Shown: positions 21,501 to 31,269 of the stretch, piece after piece
Position numbering within the stretch: the stretch's first letter is position 1
Layout: each line of letters starts with the position of its first letter
NCBI GenBank assembly: GCA_905220665.1
Contig: CAJNAR010000150.1
Span: 620,001 to 684,000 of the forward strand
Direction: 5' to 3'
DNA: 64,000 bases
Source: Albugo candida
Lineage: Eukaryota; Oomycota; Peronosporomycetes; Albuginales; Albuginaceae
Translations under genes and position numbers: made by a program
The notes under the pieces: model-generated
What the model saw: the letters and a program-made list of their open reading frames with translations, nothing else
Told to the model about the DNA's origin: nothing
Databases searched by the model: none

Positions 21501-21597
21501 ACGGTGACAATTCAATGTAAGATATCTTGATCCGAATACTAGATTTTATGCCGCTGCTGAGATAGTATCGATATTCGCGCATTCCGCCGTATATCAT
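18547..21597 (-). CDS. VPS34: Class III phosphatidylinositol 3-kinase
   Basis: Single exon, 1016 residues, longer than yeast or human Vps34 (about 880). It makes PI3P on endosomes and autophagosomes. Order: C2 domain (about 20-260, with a Gly/Thr/Ser-rich insertion near 285-355), PIK helical domain (about 365-560, EDKDLLWKFRYTLTDNKKA, KFLLSVDWNDETEVKQAIDL) and kinase domain (about 690-1016). The kinase shows GDDLRQDQLIMQMF, catalytic loop GIGDRHLDN (870-878), HIDFG (889-893) and FKLTKEMVEGMGG. The helical domain and the GADPKLLPPP activation segment place it in class III rather than class I; no Ras- or adaptor-binding domain is present. The FYVE-GAF gene ends 128 bp upstream on the same strand. 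Confidence 0.96.
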   Translation of the reverse strand: MIYGGMREYRYYLSSGIKSSIRIKISYIELSPFCGPLSSVENLSNNKDVETKSTFLSFDLYRLSLEQFVGNELEQLRDSAMSEVFVTAQIFSDGLPMHPMLISTKGPTKCSETSLYWNEWLSFPLNYRDLTRHAHLVVNVWGVGWTPLGGSTIPLFTHHGVLRDGLQGLRIWKDREADPSPASTTPFEVDDEWNKQECFRLDKLREKYDRKEIPSNEWMDGVTDRRISRIRRGYEPPGQNEPWSPFCVYRDHAVLWIEMPFFEYPVIYEEEPYSQRNLMAHTVAANSTGSTTTTTGEYNLPKRTATMGHYGSLASNGAHTSTNGAGGINYLHDSDTTSAVSTTGMTPGKFHLSSSDPGLLISIWDPDMNAENPAERKYRKLARDILRGSIDPNLKPSRNEKARIEVLLATPTDSLKNEDKDLLWKFRYTLTDNKKAVIKFLLSVDWNDETEVKQAIDLLHQWCEIDIADALKLLGREKEFKHENIRNFAVSTLSKATNEEILDYLLQLVQALRYEKKTSTSRGPAATSDETNRGIPNSDAESERFGQISGETLGPLARFLIDRSTTSFQMANYFYWYLRVEASDVSLDAEIFRVVLTKMMDELKQDEEKRLMYEMLMAQRDFMDRILTCQAKAREEKGKKDQKEEKLRQYLKQLPWPKGMLIRLPLDPNIYLSGIAPASTKMFKSALYPAVIQFQTVQSPQAQSGAVTLNASMISSNGDITEQAPSRSLSYNESSVIRESLPARMIQYLNRDREGPMYKVMVKNGDDLRQDQLIMQMFILMDRLLKKVNLDLKLTPYRILATGTDNGLMEFVQDSYPVSYVVSNFESPQVLSFLRKHHPDPHGDYGVAPEALSNYIKSVAGYCVLTYLLGIGDRHLDNLMMKTEGHLFHIDFGFIFGADPKLLPPPFKLTKEMVEGMGGLESVHYLRFKTYCCQAYNWLRKSADLILNLLSLMVDAGIEELTNDPETTLQKVQEKFRLDLTDEQAEQFFLGLINDSVTALFPVLMEYIHKVATRLR

Positions 21598-21725
21598 CGT
21601 TCGATTTCGACTCTTAGCGAATTACGTGTGGTCGAAGGATATTGGTAATACTGGTAATATTTACTTTTATAACGCCGCCATCGTTTCTCCCATCCTAATC
21701 GTCCTGTTCTAAGTGAACAAAAGCA

Positions 21726-23091
21726 TTATTCTCCCTCAGTGAGAGCATCTAACTTGGCTTCCATTCGGGCCATTGCAGTCGCCAATTTATCGATATCCGC
21801 GGTATGCTGACCTAATGTATGGAACATAGCGCCTTGTTGTGTCGCAAGCTGCTGTTGTGTTTCTGTTGTACGACACAGAAGATCCATCAACATTGTCTCC
21901 ATCTTTGGACCTGTAGTGACTTGACCATCTCCCATTGCGCCTGTTGCCACAATTTCTTGTGTATGTGTTGAAGCGGGTGGCGCGACCGAGGGAACTACCT
22001 GATTTTCTACAGCAATATTGGATGAGCGGTTTGTTTCTACAGTTCTTGGGTTCCCTTTATGAATCTGTTCAACAGGTGCTGCTACTTCATTTTTGCGATC
22101 CTCTAAATTCTTCATGGCTACATTCGATAATTTTTCCAGCGTCGCAATATCGCAAGAATTGCGCGGCTGTGTGTCGAAAACAAACACCGTACCCAAAACA
22201 TGTCCTGAAGGCGTACAAATGGGTGCTCCTGCATAAAATCTGATTTTCGCAGCACCAGTGACCAAAGGATTCTTTGCAAATCTTTTATCGGTCAGAGTAT
22301 CCATCACTACCATTGGCTCCTTGGACATAATTGCATGTGCACCGAACGACACTGATCGAGGTACTTCATTTTGTGCTAGACCGACGCTTGCCTTGAACCA
22401 TTCTCGGTCTTCATCGATCAGACTCACAGCAGCGATGGGACTTTTCAAAGCATTACTTGCTAGATCACAAATAATATCAAAAACGTCTTCACTTGGAGTA
22501 TCCATGATATCAAAACTACGCAAAACTTCTAGTCTTTCAGGTTCTCCAATCACCATGGGGGGTTTCGGCCATGGATGATCCCACGTAAAGTCTAATGGAT
22601 ACTCACACTCGGAGCGAGGATAGTCTCTTGTGACTTGAGTCAAATCCTCTGAATCTGCTATGGGAGATTGAAAATTTCGTGCGTCCCATCGTTCTTCACT
22701 TGGTGGTGGGGTGGACTCAGATGACGTTGTGACTGGGGGCGCTTGTGGATTGGCTTGATTACTCGCATGTGATAGGATGCACGACATGCACACACGGACT
22801 AACGATCGACCAATCACGGGCAGTTCTGCTTCCTTTTTTAGTGTACAGTTTCCGCATACTACTTCCCCACACTAATACACTGGCTTAGAATTTCATCAAA
22901 CAGATAAAATATTTGCTATTGTGTACCTTTCGACAATGATGTTTTCTTCGAAATCGTGTGAAATTCCTAGTGCAAACGTGACATCGATATCGCTCAGTAT
23001 CGAGCACCCAGTCGTCTTGATGACGTAATTGATCAATCGTTAGAACATCGCTACTTCCCATGACATTTCCTTTTGTACCCCGACGTGCCAT
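21726..23091 (-). CDS. FYVE and GAF domain protein
   Basis: Two exons, with the second at 22871-21726 and a 55-nt intron at 22872-22926 that splits the FYVE finger. FYVE (about 25-90): WVLD, RYRCHVCTRNF, RRKHHCRKCG, VVCGNC and RVCMSC, so the WxxD, R(R/K)HHCRxCG and RVC motifs that bind PI3P are intact. A GAF domain follows (about 165-320): ERLEVLRSFDIMDTPSEDVF, LIDEDREWFKASVGL, FYAGAPICTPSGHVLGTVFV. A disordered linker and a C-terminal helix end the protein. I chose ATG 23089-23091 (MARRGTKG), giving 436 residues; the frame stays open upstream to a TTG and an AG, so a 5' exon is possible. Likely a PI3P-responsive endosomal sensor; GAF ligand unknown. Confidence 0.88.
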
Positions 23092-24084
23092 TCTATCAGG
23101 CAACCTGCGCGAAACGAAACCACAAATAGTATAATTAGAAGTTGAGACAATTAGCTACGTAATTTTGCGCTTTGAAGTTAACCTCTGATCTTATCGTGTC
23201 AGCGGGCGGTACGAGGTACTATTACACAATATCGGCACTCCGCACGATCGTTTTTGATCAACTTTTCTTGTTCTTATGATGTAATTCCACGCTTGGATAG
23301 TGATTCTGATTACACTTTTTGACTGACCTTTTCTATAACAGAAATAGATTTTCAAAAAAACAAAGTTGGAAACGACCGTTTGGTATATGATTACCTTTTG
23401 TGGCAGATTAAAAAAATTCCAGATTGTGTGAAACGCCTCAATTACAAGCGATTTGATTGACTAGGGTAAATGATTCTCCCAGAGAATAAACACGAGTATT
23501 TATTGTTTCCTTTCCTCCTCCTCTCTACTCTAGACGGGAAGGCTTCGACAGGTGGTAAATATGTGCGTTTGGTGTGTCACGGGTCATCCCGCCTATGTCC
23601 ATACAAATATGAATCCAAGATTTCTTTGGATAAACGCGTATAGGGTAGCAAAACAAATTTTGCACGGCTTTTACGTGATGCAGCTCTGATCCTATTTCTG
23701 ATTACAGAAATTGGTCCATGAGATTGTAATCGGTAATACCCGGAATAAACGACTTTTAGTATAAACTTGAACCTAATTCTGTAAAGAGCCTAGACGACGC
23801 GATCTTTTGCCGGCCGTACCTCTGAACAAGCTCGCCCATTAGCTGCAAGCCCTACGTGTGACCATATCCATTTAGATCATATAAATAGTATAATTGGATA
23901 TCCCAAACATGCGCGCTCAGTGTGCGACATGTTGAAGTCATGACTGTACAAGAATTTTACACGAAGCAGAGAGTCTTAATCAAAAATTTTAACGGCAGGG
24001 CATCATCGTCGCTGGGACATTTAATGTAAACATTTTGATTGTTTCAGAGTACATGTGATCGAACAAAGGCTTTTTGCATGTATA
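23092..24084. other. Divergent intergenic region
   Basis: About 990 bp between diverging genes. It could contain a 5' exon of the FYVE-GAF gene and two promoters. I see a CT-rich run near 23511-23533 but no supported gene. Confidence 0.45.
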
Positions 24085-25440
24085 ATGAGTACCACGTCGG
24101 ATAGCGACACAAGCAGCTCAAGCAGTAGTGATTCGAGTACCTCATCATCGGACGAGGACAATGTCGACGTGTCACACACCAAATTAGGAGCTGTCGAAAT
24201 GCAAACCAATTCTCCTGTGTCAGAGCCAACTCCATATAATTCCGACGTGCGTATTCAGACGATATTACAAGCACAATCAGCCATAGCACCGCTGTTAAAA
24301 CTAGAGGCACTATACGCTCAGGATAAAAAAAAACTTGTAGAAAGCAGGTTACGAAATGGGGATATACCGGCCCTCAATACTATGAAGTGTAAACGACTAG
24401 CACCCTTTATACCTGATGATAGTATACAACGGGAGAAATTACTTGATACAGAATACTTGGATGAGGAGGACGCCGAGGAACAAGAAATGGCTCGGTCCAC
24501 CGCCGACGAATGTGAAGCAGATGAGATGGAAACTATGCACATGATAGGGGAAGAGGAAGCGAAATCTGAAGACTCAGATGGATTTGACGATGATGCAGAA
24601 GCAGTGTTACATGAAGAGATAATGCAAGCAAGGAAAGATGGAATGTTTGAATTTGGAATCGATATTCCAACGAAAATTATTGATTATCCGTATCCGGACT
24701 ATTTGATCCGGGCCGCAGCTATGATGACTAAGGAGAATGTGTTCGGAAAGCATCCTCAAAAGTTCGTCTATTGCAACAATCTTATGGTACGTGAGCTGAC
24801 ATTGGACGCAGGCGTTTGCTTGAAACATCATGTTGGGTACAGATTAGTCCTAAGCAATGGAACAAGTTGGAGCGTGATACAGTATCTGCTGAAAAACAAC
24901 TCTTTGAAAAAAGAAAAGAAGCAGAGGCCGTCGCGCTTGCTATTGAGAAGAAAAAGTAAGTGAATCGTATGTGACGGAAATATAAAGCTGATAGTATTAT
25001 CGTGAAGGATACAGGAAAAAGTTGCAGCTGAACTTGCTCAAACGCTAAAGCAGCTTGAGGACGGGCAAGATCAAAACAGTGATAAAAATGCGTGCAACGA
25101 TGACCAAGGAATGAAGGAACTCACTCCAGACAAATTAAAAGAGAAATCAACGATGAAAGTATCGAGTATTGCTGTGGAGTTTTCTGGAAAGCACACAAAA
25201 CCGCAAAAAAGCATTTCGTCCATTGGGAAGAAGCGAGCGATACCATGTGATTCGACTTCGATATGTAACAAAGTACAAAAATCATCCAATATCGCAGGAT
25301 CAGAAATTACAAAGTCTGATAATGAACAGCCATCAGTCGTTTCTATTAGCAGACCCAGCTCAAGCTCATCATCCTCGTCTTCTTCTATGGTTGATGATGA
25401 TAGTTCGACGAGCACAAGTGACGATGAAGTAGAAATGTAG
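24085..25440 (+). CDS. Acidic, Ser-rich protein of unknown function
   Basis: Three exons, 24085-24786, 24843-24955 and 25008-25440, join to 415 residues (introns 56 and 52 nt). The second intron uses the AG at 25006-25007, the only one that keeps the helix AIEKKKIQEKVAAELAQTLK in frame. The protein starts with a Ser/Asp-rich stretch and then has a conserved-looking part (LLKLEALYAQDKKKLVESR, MKCKRLAPFIPDDSIQ). A strongly acidic region follows, then FGIDIPTKIIDYPYPDYLIRA, a Lys/Glu-rich helix and an Asp/Ser-rich end. No known domain is recognised. The composition resembles nuclear or nucleolar assembly factors (inference). It converges on the patatin gene, ending 57 bp from it. Confidence 0.75.
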
Positions 25441-25497
25441 ACTGGTGATGGCAGAATTACAAATTAGCTGGTGATGTGTACTCACAAATGATTATCC

Positions 25498-26388
25498 TTA
25501 ACAACGTCTATTCCTTCCTTCATTTTCAGCCCACAAGGCCGCTGATTTTTTGCCCAGCTCGAATATTTGATCCAAGACAAAAGCTTCGGGAGGGAATAAT
25601 GCAAAGCGTGCCAACTCCCAAATGGTGAAAGGAAAGTCTGGATCTATAGAAGGGGATATGTTGTAATCAAGTCGGCGCAAAAGATGAGCGTGAAAGACGC
25701 ATACTTTAGTGTAGCCAGTCATCTCTGGTACAATATTGTATAAACCACCATCGATATAAAAATGGCCGCGGAAAGGAGTCCAGAATTGCTTCGTCAGATA
25801 AAAGGGAACATGGCATGACGCCACGATCGCGCCATAAAGGTCGTCAACCGAGTCGAATTTGTCGGCGTACAACAATTCCCATTTCGGCCAAATCTGCTGC
25901 GTGACAATTGTCAGCCGCTCAGATAATGTATCAATGTCGACGGAATCATAAAAGCGCTCTTTGAATAAATGACGCAATCTCGGCTCTAATCTTCCCCAAG
26001 TGCCCTCATTTCTACAAAGTCCCGCCATTGTTTTCACGTCATTTTGTACAGCAACAAGATCTTGATCCGCAGCGATCGCAAGTGCTGTGATTGCGCCCCC
26101 AGAAGCCCCAGATACCTTTGACTTTGATGTAAGCAGACCTCTTTCTTGAAGATACACTGCGACTCCTAAATGATAAGAAATAAGAAATCCGGCACCGCTA
26201 AAGGCGAAGTTAAGATCCGAGTTCGAGCTAACGTCTGTGCTCGATTTGCGGATCCATCGAACTCCCCGAACGGAAGCGAATCTTTTACCAATTCTCATAA
26301 TCGATTTGTGGTAATGTTCCCAGGCGACAAAATTTATAGTTAAACTGGTAACCACTTGTTGTGAGGTCCGTCTGAAGACTCGATACAC
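25498..26388 (-). CDS. Patatin-like phospholipase
   Basis: Single exon, 296 residues. Patatin-like lipases cleave acyl chains from membrane lipids with a Ser-Asp dyad. The oxyanion segment is FSGAGFLISYHLGV, the nucleophile elbow is GASGG (GxSxG) and the catalytic Asp lies in YIDGGLYN (DGG). These are in the correct order and spacing, so the enzyme is probably active. The first 50 residues are basic and Ser/Arg-rich with few acids (MYRVFRRTSQQVV, IGKRFASVRGVRWIRK), which could be a mitochondrial presequence; an internal Met could also be the start. Its start is 178 bp from the divergent jouberin gene. Confidence 0.9.
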   Translation of the reverse strand: MYRVFRRTSQQVVTSLTINFVAWEHYHKSIMRIGKRFASVRGVRWIRKSSTDVSSNSDLNFAFSGAGFLISYHLGVAVYLQERGLLTSKSKVSGASGGAITALAIAADQDLVAVQNDVKTMAGLCRNEGTWGRLEPRLRHLFKERFYDSVDIDTLSERLTIVTQQIWPKWELLYADKFDSVDDLYGAIVASCHVPFYLTKQFWTPFRGHFYIDGGLYNIVPEMTGYTKVCVFHAHLLRRLDYNISPSIDPDFPFTIWELARFALFPPEAFVLDQIFELGKKSAALWAENEGRNRRC

Positions 26389-26566
26389 TCTCTGGTTAGT
26401 GAGGTTTCCTCGTCTTTATGTGTTTGTTATCCAGCTGCATGTTCGCTTCAGTCTGAATGGCGATAGAATGTAAAGAGATTTGATACGAAAGCAGTAATCA
26501 GTGAGAAGAATAGGACGCAAATTGGAGAAGTGTAGCGCCGAGATAGTTGGTCGAAAATATTTATAG

Positions 26567-29102
26567 ATGACGACTACAGCATCGGCAACGAATATTGAGA
26601 AAGAGGGAAATCAGAGTAGTTTGCAGAGAGCTCAGCAACCTATCCAGAGATCTATTGTAAGGAAAATTGAGAAGAACAATGTTTCTATGGAAGGAACAGA
26701 TATCAGGATGCAAACGAAATCAAGCTTACTGGATCATGACGCGACTGGCGTAGCTTTTCATCACGGGCAAGTTTGCTGGAAGAGTTTTATGAGGAAGCTA
26801 TTGCCTTGCTCACGATGGAGGCATGATAAGCAGTCTCGGCTTCTAGAAATTCGGCAAAGGCTTCTGTTACAGAATGAACATGTGCATCATATGATAAGCA
26901 CCACGATCCAAAACTTTTGTCTGACCAATTCATATGTGAGTTTTCACATAGCCGATATGATCGTACCATGCTCTCGATACAATTATAAATATGAGCCTTT
27001 GTCTATCTATCTCCACGTCCTCGATATCGTAACAGGTCACACTATACATCCTTCCGAGCGAGTTTTATCATCGCCTTCAGCACATGCAAATACATATCTG
27101 GAGAAAGCAGCCTTTGTGTGGAATATCAGAATCGATACATCAATTCCATTCGAAAAGTTTCTATCGCCACAGACCTTAGTCTTGATGGAAGTGATCCATG
27201 AGAAGCATACCAAAAATCACGGGAACTCGAAGCCGGGTAATCCAGATATGATGACATGTAGACCATCTGATGAGAAACAGCATATTGCATGGGCATTTTA
27301 CCGCGTCATATCTGAGAATGGAAAATTGAAACTCGATACATTCAGAGATGATGTTTTTGAATCAACAAATAAACAGCCAATTTGTTGCCAATTATTCCAT
27401 TATCAGCAATTATCGCAGGACGATTTAAGAAGATACCAAAGTCAAATGATTGCTAGTACCAATAACGCGACCATCCCTCGAGTGTATTTCCAGTTTCTCA
27501 ATCAGAAGCGGACGCTCTTCCCTTCAGATCTTTGCATATTCATCAACGCTACTGACGAGTCGAATTTATTGGAAACACAGACAAAAAATAGCGAGTCAGT
27601 TCTTTCTAATTCAGGCCAGACTGAAGCTGCATCGAGCAATTCGAGTGACAATGAAGCTTCTCCTACCATAGTCAATCTGATGGCTAATTGTATGCGAGGG
27701 CCGTTAAAGCCTTGCTTGATTCCACATCGAGTGTTATGCAAATTACCCACGGGAACGCTGAGTCCTTCTTGCATCGCGTTTTGCAAAAATGGTACATACC
27801 TCGCTGCAGGAGTTTATTGTGAACAAGAATGTTTACTGTATATCTATCGAGTGAGTACGGGTCAGTTGTGCAGCGTGGGGCATGGTCATCAGCGAGTCAT
27901 TCAAACAATTGAATGGAATCATCAGTCGTCTTCAATGTTGCTAACTGCATCATCTGATGGCACCGCTCGAGTTTGGTCGATTGTTTGTCACAATTCGAAA
28001 GATAGAATCGTTCACCTCCAAAGCATCTTTCAGCATTTCCCGGTGTCATGTATAGTCTTCTGTGCTATTTTCGGAGAGTATAATGACCAAAATTTCTGTT
28101 ACACTGGCGCCTCTGACGGGAATATCCGAATCTGGAACTTGCAGAGCCAGCAATTTGTCGGATATTTGTCACCCACCAAGTCAAATGATCATGAGAATGA
28201 AGGAGGTTGCATCCCAGCTCATGAAAATGCCGCTGTTCATTGCCTTCGAGTGAATGAAGAACGTACTCAACTATACAGCGGCGATTCCCTGGGACGCGTG
28301 TTCGTATGGACAAATGAAAGTAGCTCGTCCACATCACAGTACTTCTGTTTTAATGTCACAAAGATTATTGATTGTCGTCTCCTTGGTGGAATCAGCATCA
28401 TTTCAATAAACCTTCACCCACGGAAGCAAAATCTACTCCTTCAGGCACATCCGAATGTCGTATTAGAACTTGATTTACGTTCATATTTATTATTGAATAC
28501 TCGATACGAACGAATCAACTGCAAACAATTTATGCACCAGACAGTATTCAGTCCTGATGGGAGATATGTTCTAATTGGCTCCGATTCGGGTTCTCCTTGC
28601 CTTTTTACGACATCATACCAACAGAATATTCGATACTCAACTTGGAAGGCACCATTGATGCTATTTGATGCTATGTGCACCGTTAGCTGGCATCCTTCTG
28701 CTCATATTGTCGCTGTTGGATCATGCGGTCAGTATGCTATCTCATTTTTGCTTTTGGTTTCTTCATAACGGGTAGACATGAATGCTTGCAAAATTAGATG
28801 TACATGGGGGATACGCGATATCGCTTTTAGGAGCTTCTGAAGAAGACGAGGAGGAGCAAAATGTGTTTCTGGTACTTCAATACCTTATCCATCATTTCGT
28901 GAACTTATGCTATTCTATCGTATAGCAGAAATTGATGATAACAAAAGCGGCCAGATCCTCGATGCGAAATGACGGGCCCATTATCCCCGCGGTTGCCGAG
29001 ACCGTTAATTTGTTGAAACACAGTGAGCAAATGAGGCAGCTTTTATACCAAACACGCGAGCATCTCGGTGCGCGAATCAGTAAAAGTCACACGAAAGCGT
29101 AG
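26567..29102 (+). CDS. AHI1: Jouberin (AHI1)-like WD40 protein
   Basis: In animals jouberin is a ciliary transition-zone scaffold. The N-terminal part (about 110-275) is C2-like (YVSFHIADMIV, LSIYLHVLDIVTGHTI, WNIRIDTSIPF, HIAWAFYRV). Seven WD40-type repeats follow (about 385-720), including TGTLSPSCIAF, HGHQRVIQTIEWN, LLTASSDGTARVWS, TGASDGNIRIWNL, LYSGDSLGRVFVW and FSPDGRYVLIGSDSG. The order and spacing match human AHI1. The main exon ends at 28727; two introns (28728-28797 and 28872-28925) lead to an acidic stretch and a helical tail ending at 29102, giving 803 residues. A shorter ending (donor 28732, stop 28797) is also possible. The animal SH3 domain is absent. Confidence 0.82.
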
Positions 29103-29111
29103 GGATCCGAA

Positions 29112-29496
29112 ATGGGAGGTGGCCGAGTGTCTTGTGAGATCATTAAAAACGCATTTTTGTCTGCCTCAATGCTCGCTCGCTCAACGGAAAGCCGAAAGTA
29201 ACTTTATCAACTGATTTTCGTGATTGATAGCAGCCAATAGCGCCCATACAAGTTGCAAGGTGCTATCTGAGTACTCAAGACGTCAGTTCTGCAAACTATT
29301 GGCTGACTGGCAACGCCAAGGTAACGGCTGTGTCGAGTTGTTGATGCATCCAATCATTCGACGGAAAGATTTCGGTCGAATTGGGGAAAGAATGAAACAA
29401 TCGCAAAAGTGGAGTCTCCTGGAACAAAGCGAAGGAGAAAGGCAACACAAGGATGGTCGATATTGTATCGAAATGGGACACAGGTCATCATTATAA
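29112..29496 (+). CDS. Possible small basic protein
   Basis: ATG 29112, then a 43-nt GTAACT...CAATAG intron after 29197. It continues in an open frame (29241-29496) with NAHTSCKVLSEYSRRQFCKL and a polar helical end. An optional 48-nt intron follows. No family recognised. Only 9 bp separate it from the jouberin stop, so it may be part of that 3' region or spurious. Confidence 0.25.
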
Positions 29497-30839
29497 ATTT
29501 GAGACGTTATGTAAAAACCTGAAATTATCGAACTTATGCGCCTTTTTTTGCTTGGTGTCTCTAGTTGACTGTGCTATTAAATATTTCATCTAAGCATTCA
29601 AAACAAAGTTTTGTAGACCATATGTGTTTCATCTGATCGCACTGCTCTTATCTTCACACACATTGCTCTATATCGATCATTTACTGCAAATGGGGAATAT
29701 AGAATTGTCTAGCAATCACACGGATTTCAAAAGCGTAACCGATCGAAACTTTGCGCTATCGATCTGATGAGCGCTTTAGTTGAAATCGTGCGTCATAAAT
29801 AAGGCTAGCCAATGGGCGTTTGCTCCCTACACCTATCGATGCGACATGTATGATTGCTGCTCGCAAGCGCGAGATATTGCAAGACGGGATTGGCGATAGA
29901 CGGCATTTTGATTGTTGGAGGTTTGGAGTGGCAGAAGCAGTCGTGTACATTTGGATCAAAACCGTAATATACGTAATTACATGATGCGAATTGGCTGAGT
30001 ATTGGTAAAAGGGTTTCGCCAATCGAACAACGCGCGTGGAGTGTGACAATGCCGTCAAGCGACTACGACGTCACTTTAAGGTTCTGAGAGACCTTCTCTT
30101 GTGAAGTACGACTTTGCACAGACACGCCTCAGTCACACGACGATTTGAAGAATAATGGTCAGCACATTACACAATACTCAAATGACTCGTCGTGTTCCAT
30201 TGCAACGACGATGGAAAGATTAGCGGATGAACGGGTGGCGATAATTTTGCGCAGTGCCAACTAATGATCACGATATATGGTCCATTGGCCAGAAAGCAGG
30301 CTGTGATCGGACTGGATTCATTCTAGTGTCCACAACAGTGTACCACCAATTTGGCACCAAAAAATAAGTGATACGTTATTTCGGGACGGAGAAACAAAGA
30401 AGCCGACTCTAAAATACCAATAGACTATGACATTTCTGCGTGGACGTTTACCGACCTTATGTAAACGTTGCATCGAAAGCGAATTGTTCCAATTCCATGC
30501 TGATTCCAGCTCGTTCCCCACCAAAGCTTAGTTCATCTGGCACGCTATTTCAATGAGATGACGTTTAACGGACCAAAGATCATATCAGCCCCAATATTGT
30601 CTGGGTACATGTTATCAAATCACATTCAAGAAGTGCCTGGATCCAACCTTATGCAACCAAGTTTACGTGGTACAATGAAGATCAGAAATGGTATAGATGA
30701 TGAACTATTCCGAATGGATGAAAGTCGTTGAACTGAAGTCATATATGTTAAAGGGCAATAACTTCGTAAATAGATGTCATGTTTAAACTTTTTCGTACTT
30801 CTGTAACCGTGCTGATCAAGTTTCATATTGCTTTCATGA
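29497..30839. other. Gene-poor region
   Basis: About 1.3 kb. The only open stretch of note is 29756-30058 on the minus strand (100 residues, no recognisable motif). Nothing here is well supported. Confidence 0.4.
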
Positions 30840-30995
30840 CATATATATTGTATCCAATATCAATCTAGGACAGACCTCTAATTATGAGTGCCATACCACA
30901 TGCATCCGGCATATCCACGCTACCGCTATTTTTGGATCTCACGGTACACCTTGCCGCCGATTCTAAAAATAGCCATTCCATGGCAGGAATTGCAT

Positions 30996-31087
30996 GAATT
31001 CAATGCGTACATCCCATTTTGTGTGTCCTTTGCATCAATTTTCTCATTGCAAAAGACACACAAAATGAGATATACCCATTGAATCCA
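30996..31087. repeat. Long conserved hairpin, copy B
   Basis: Inverted repeat 182 nt upstream of the coiled-coil start codon, homologous to 14486-14575. Arms run from GAATTCAATGCGTAC and CCCATTTTGTGTGTCC on one side to GACACACAAAATGAGATAT on the other. The loop sequence is also conserved (TCAATTTTCTCAT). Confidence 0.85.
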
Positions 31088-31269
31088 TCTCATCCGCTGC
31101 TACCGCTTCTCATTCCGACTCCTAATCGCTCGCAAAGCGCGGCCTTTTTCCAAAGGTATAATGTCTCCAATCAGCATGCAGAATCATGCTAAGAGACTCG
31201 CGAGGTCAGGTCAATATCTGTCTGTGTCGTTCCTTTTATTTTCTTACAGATACTAACCATTGTTCCAAT

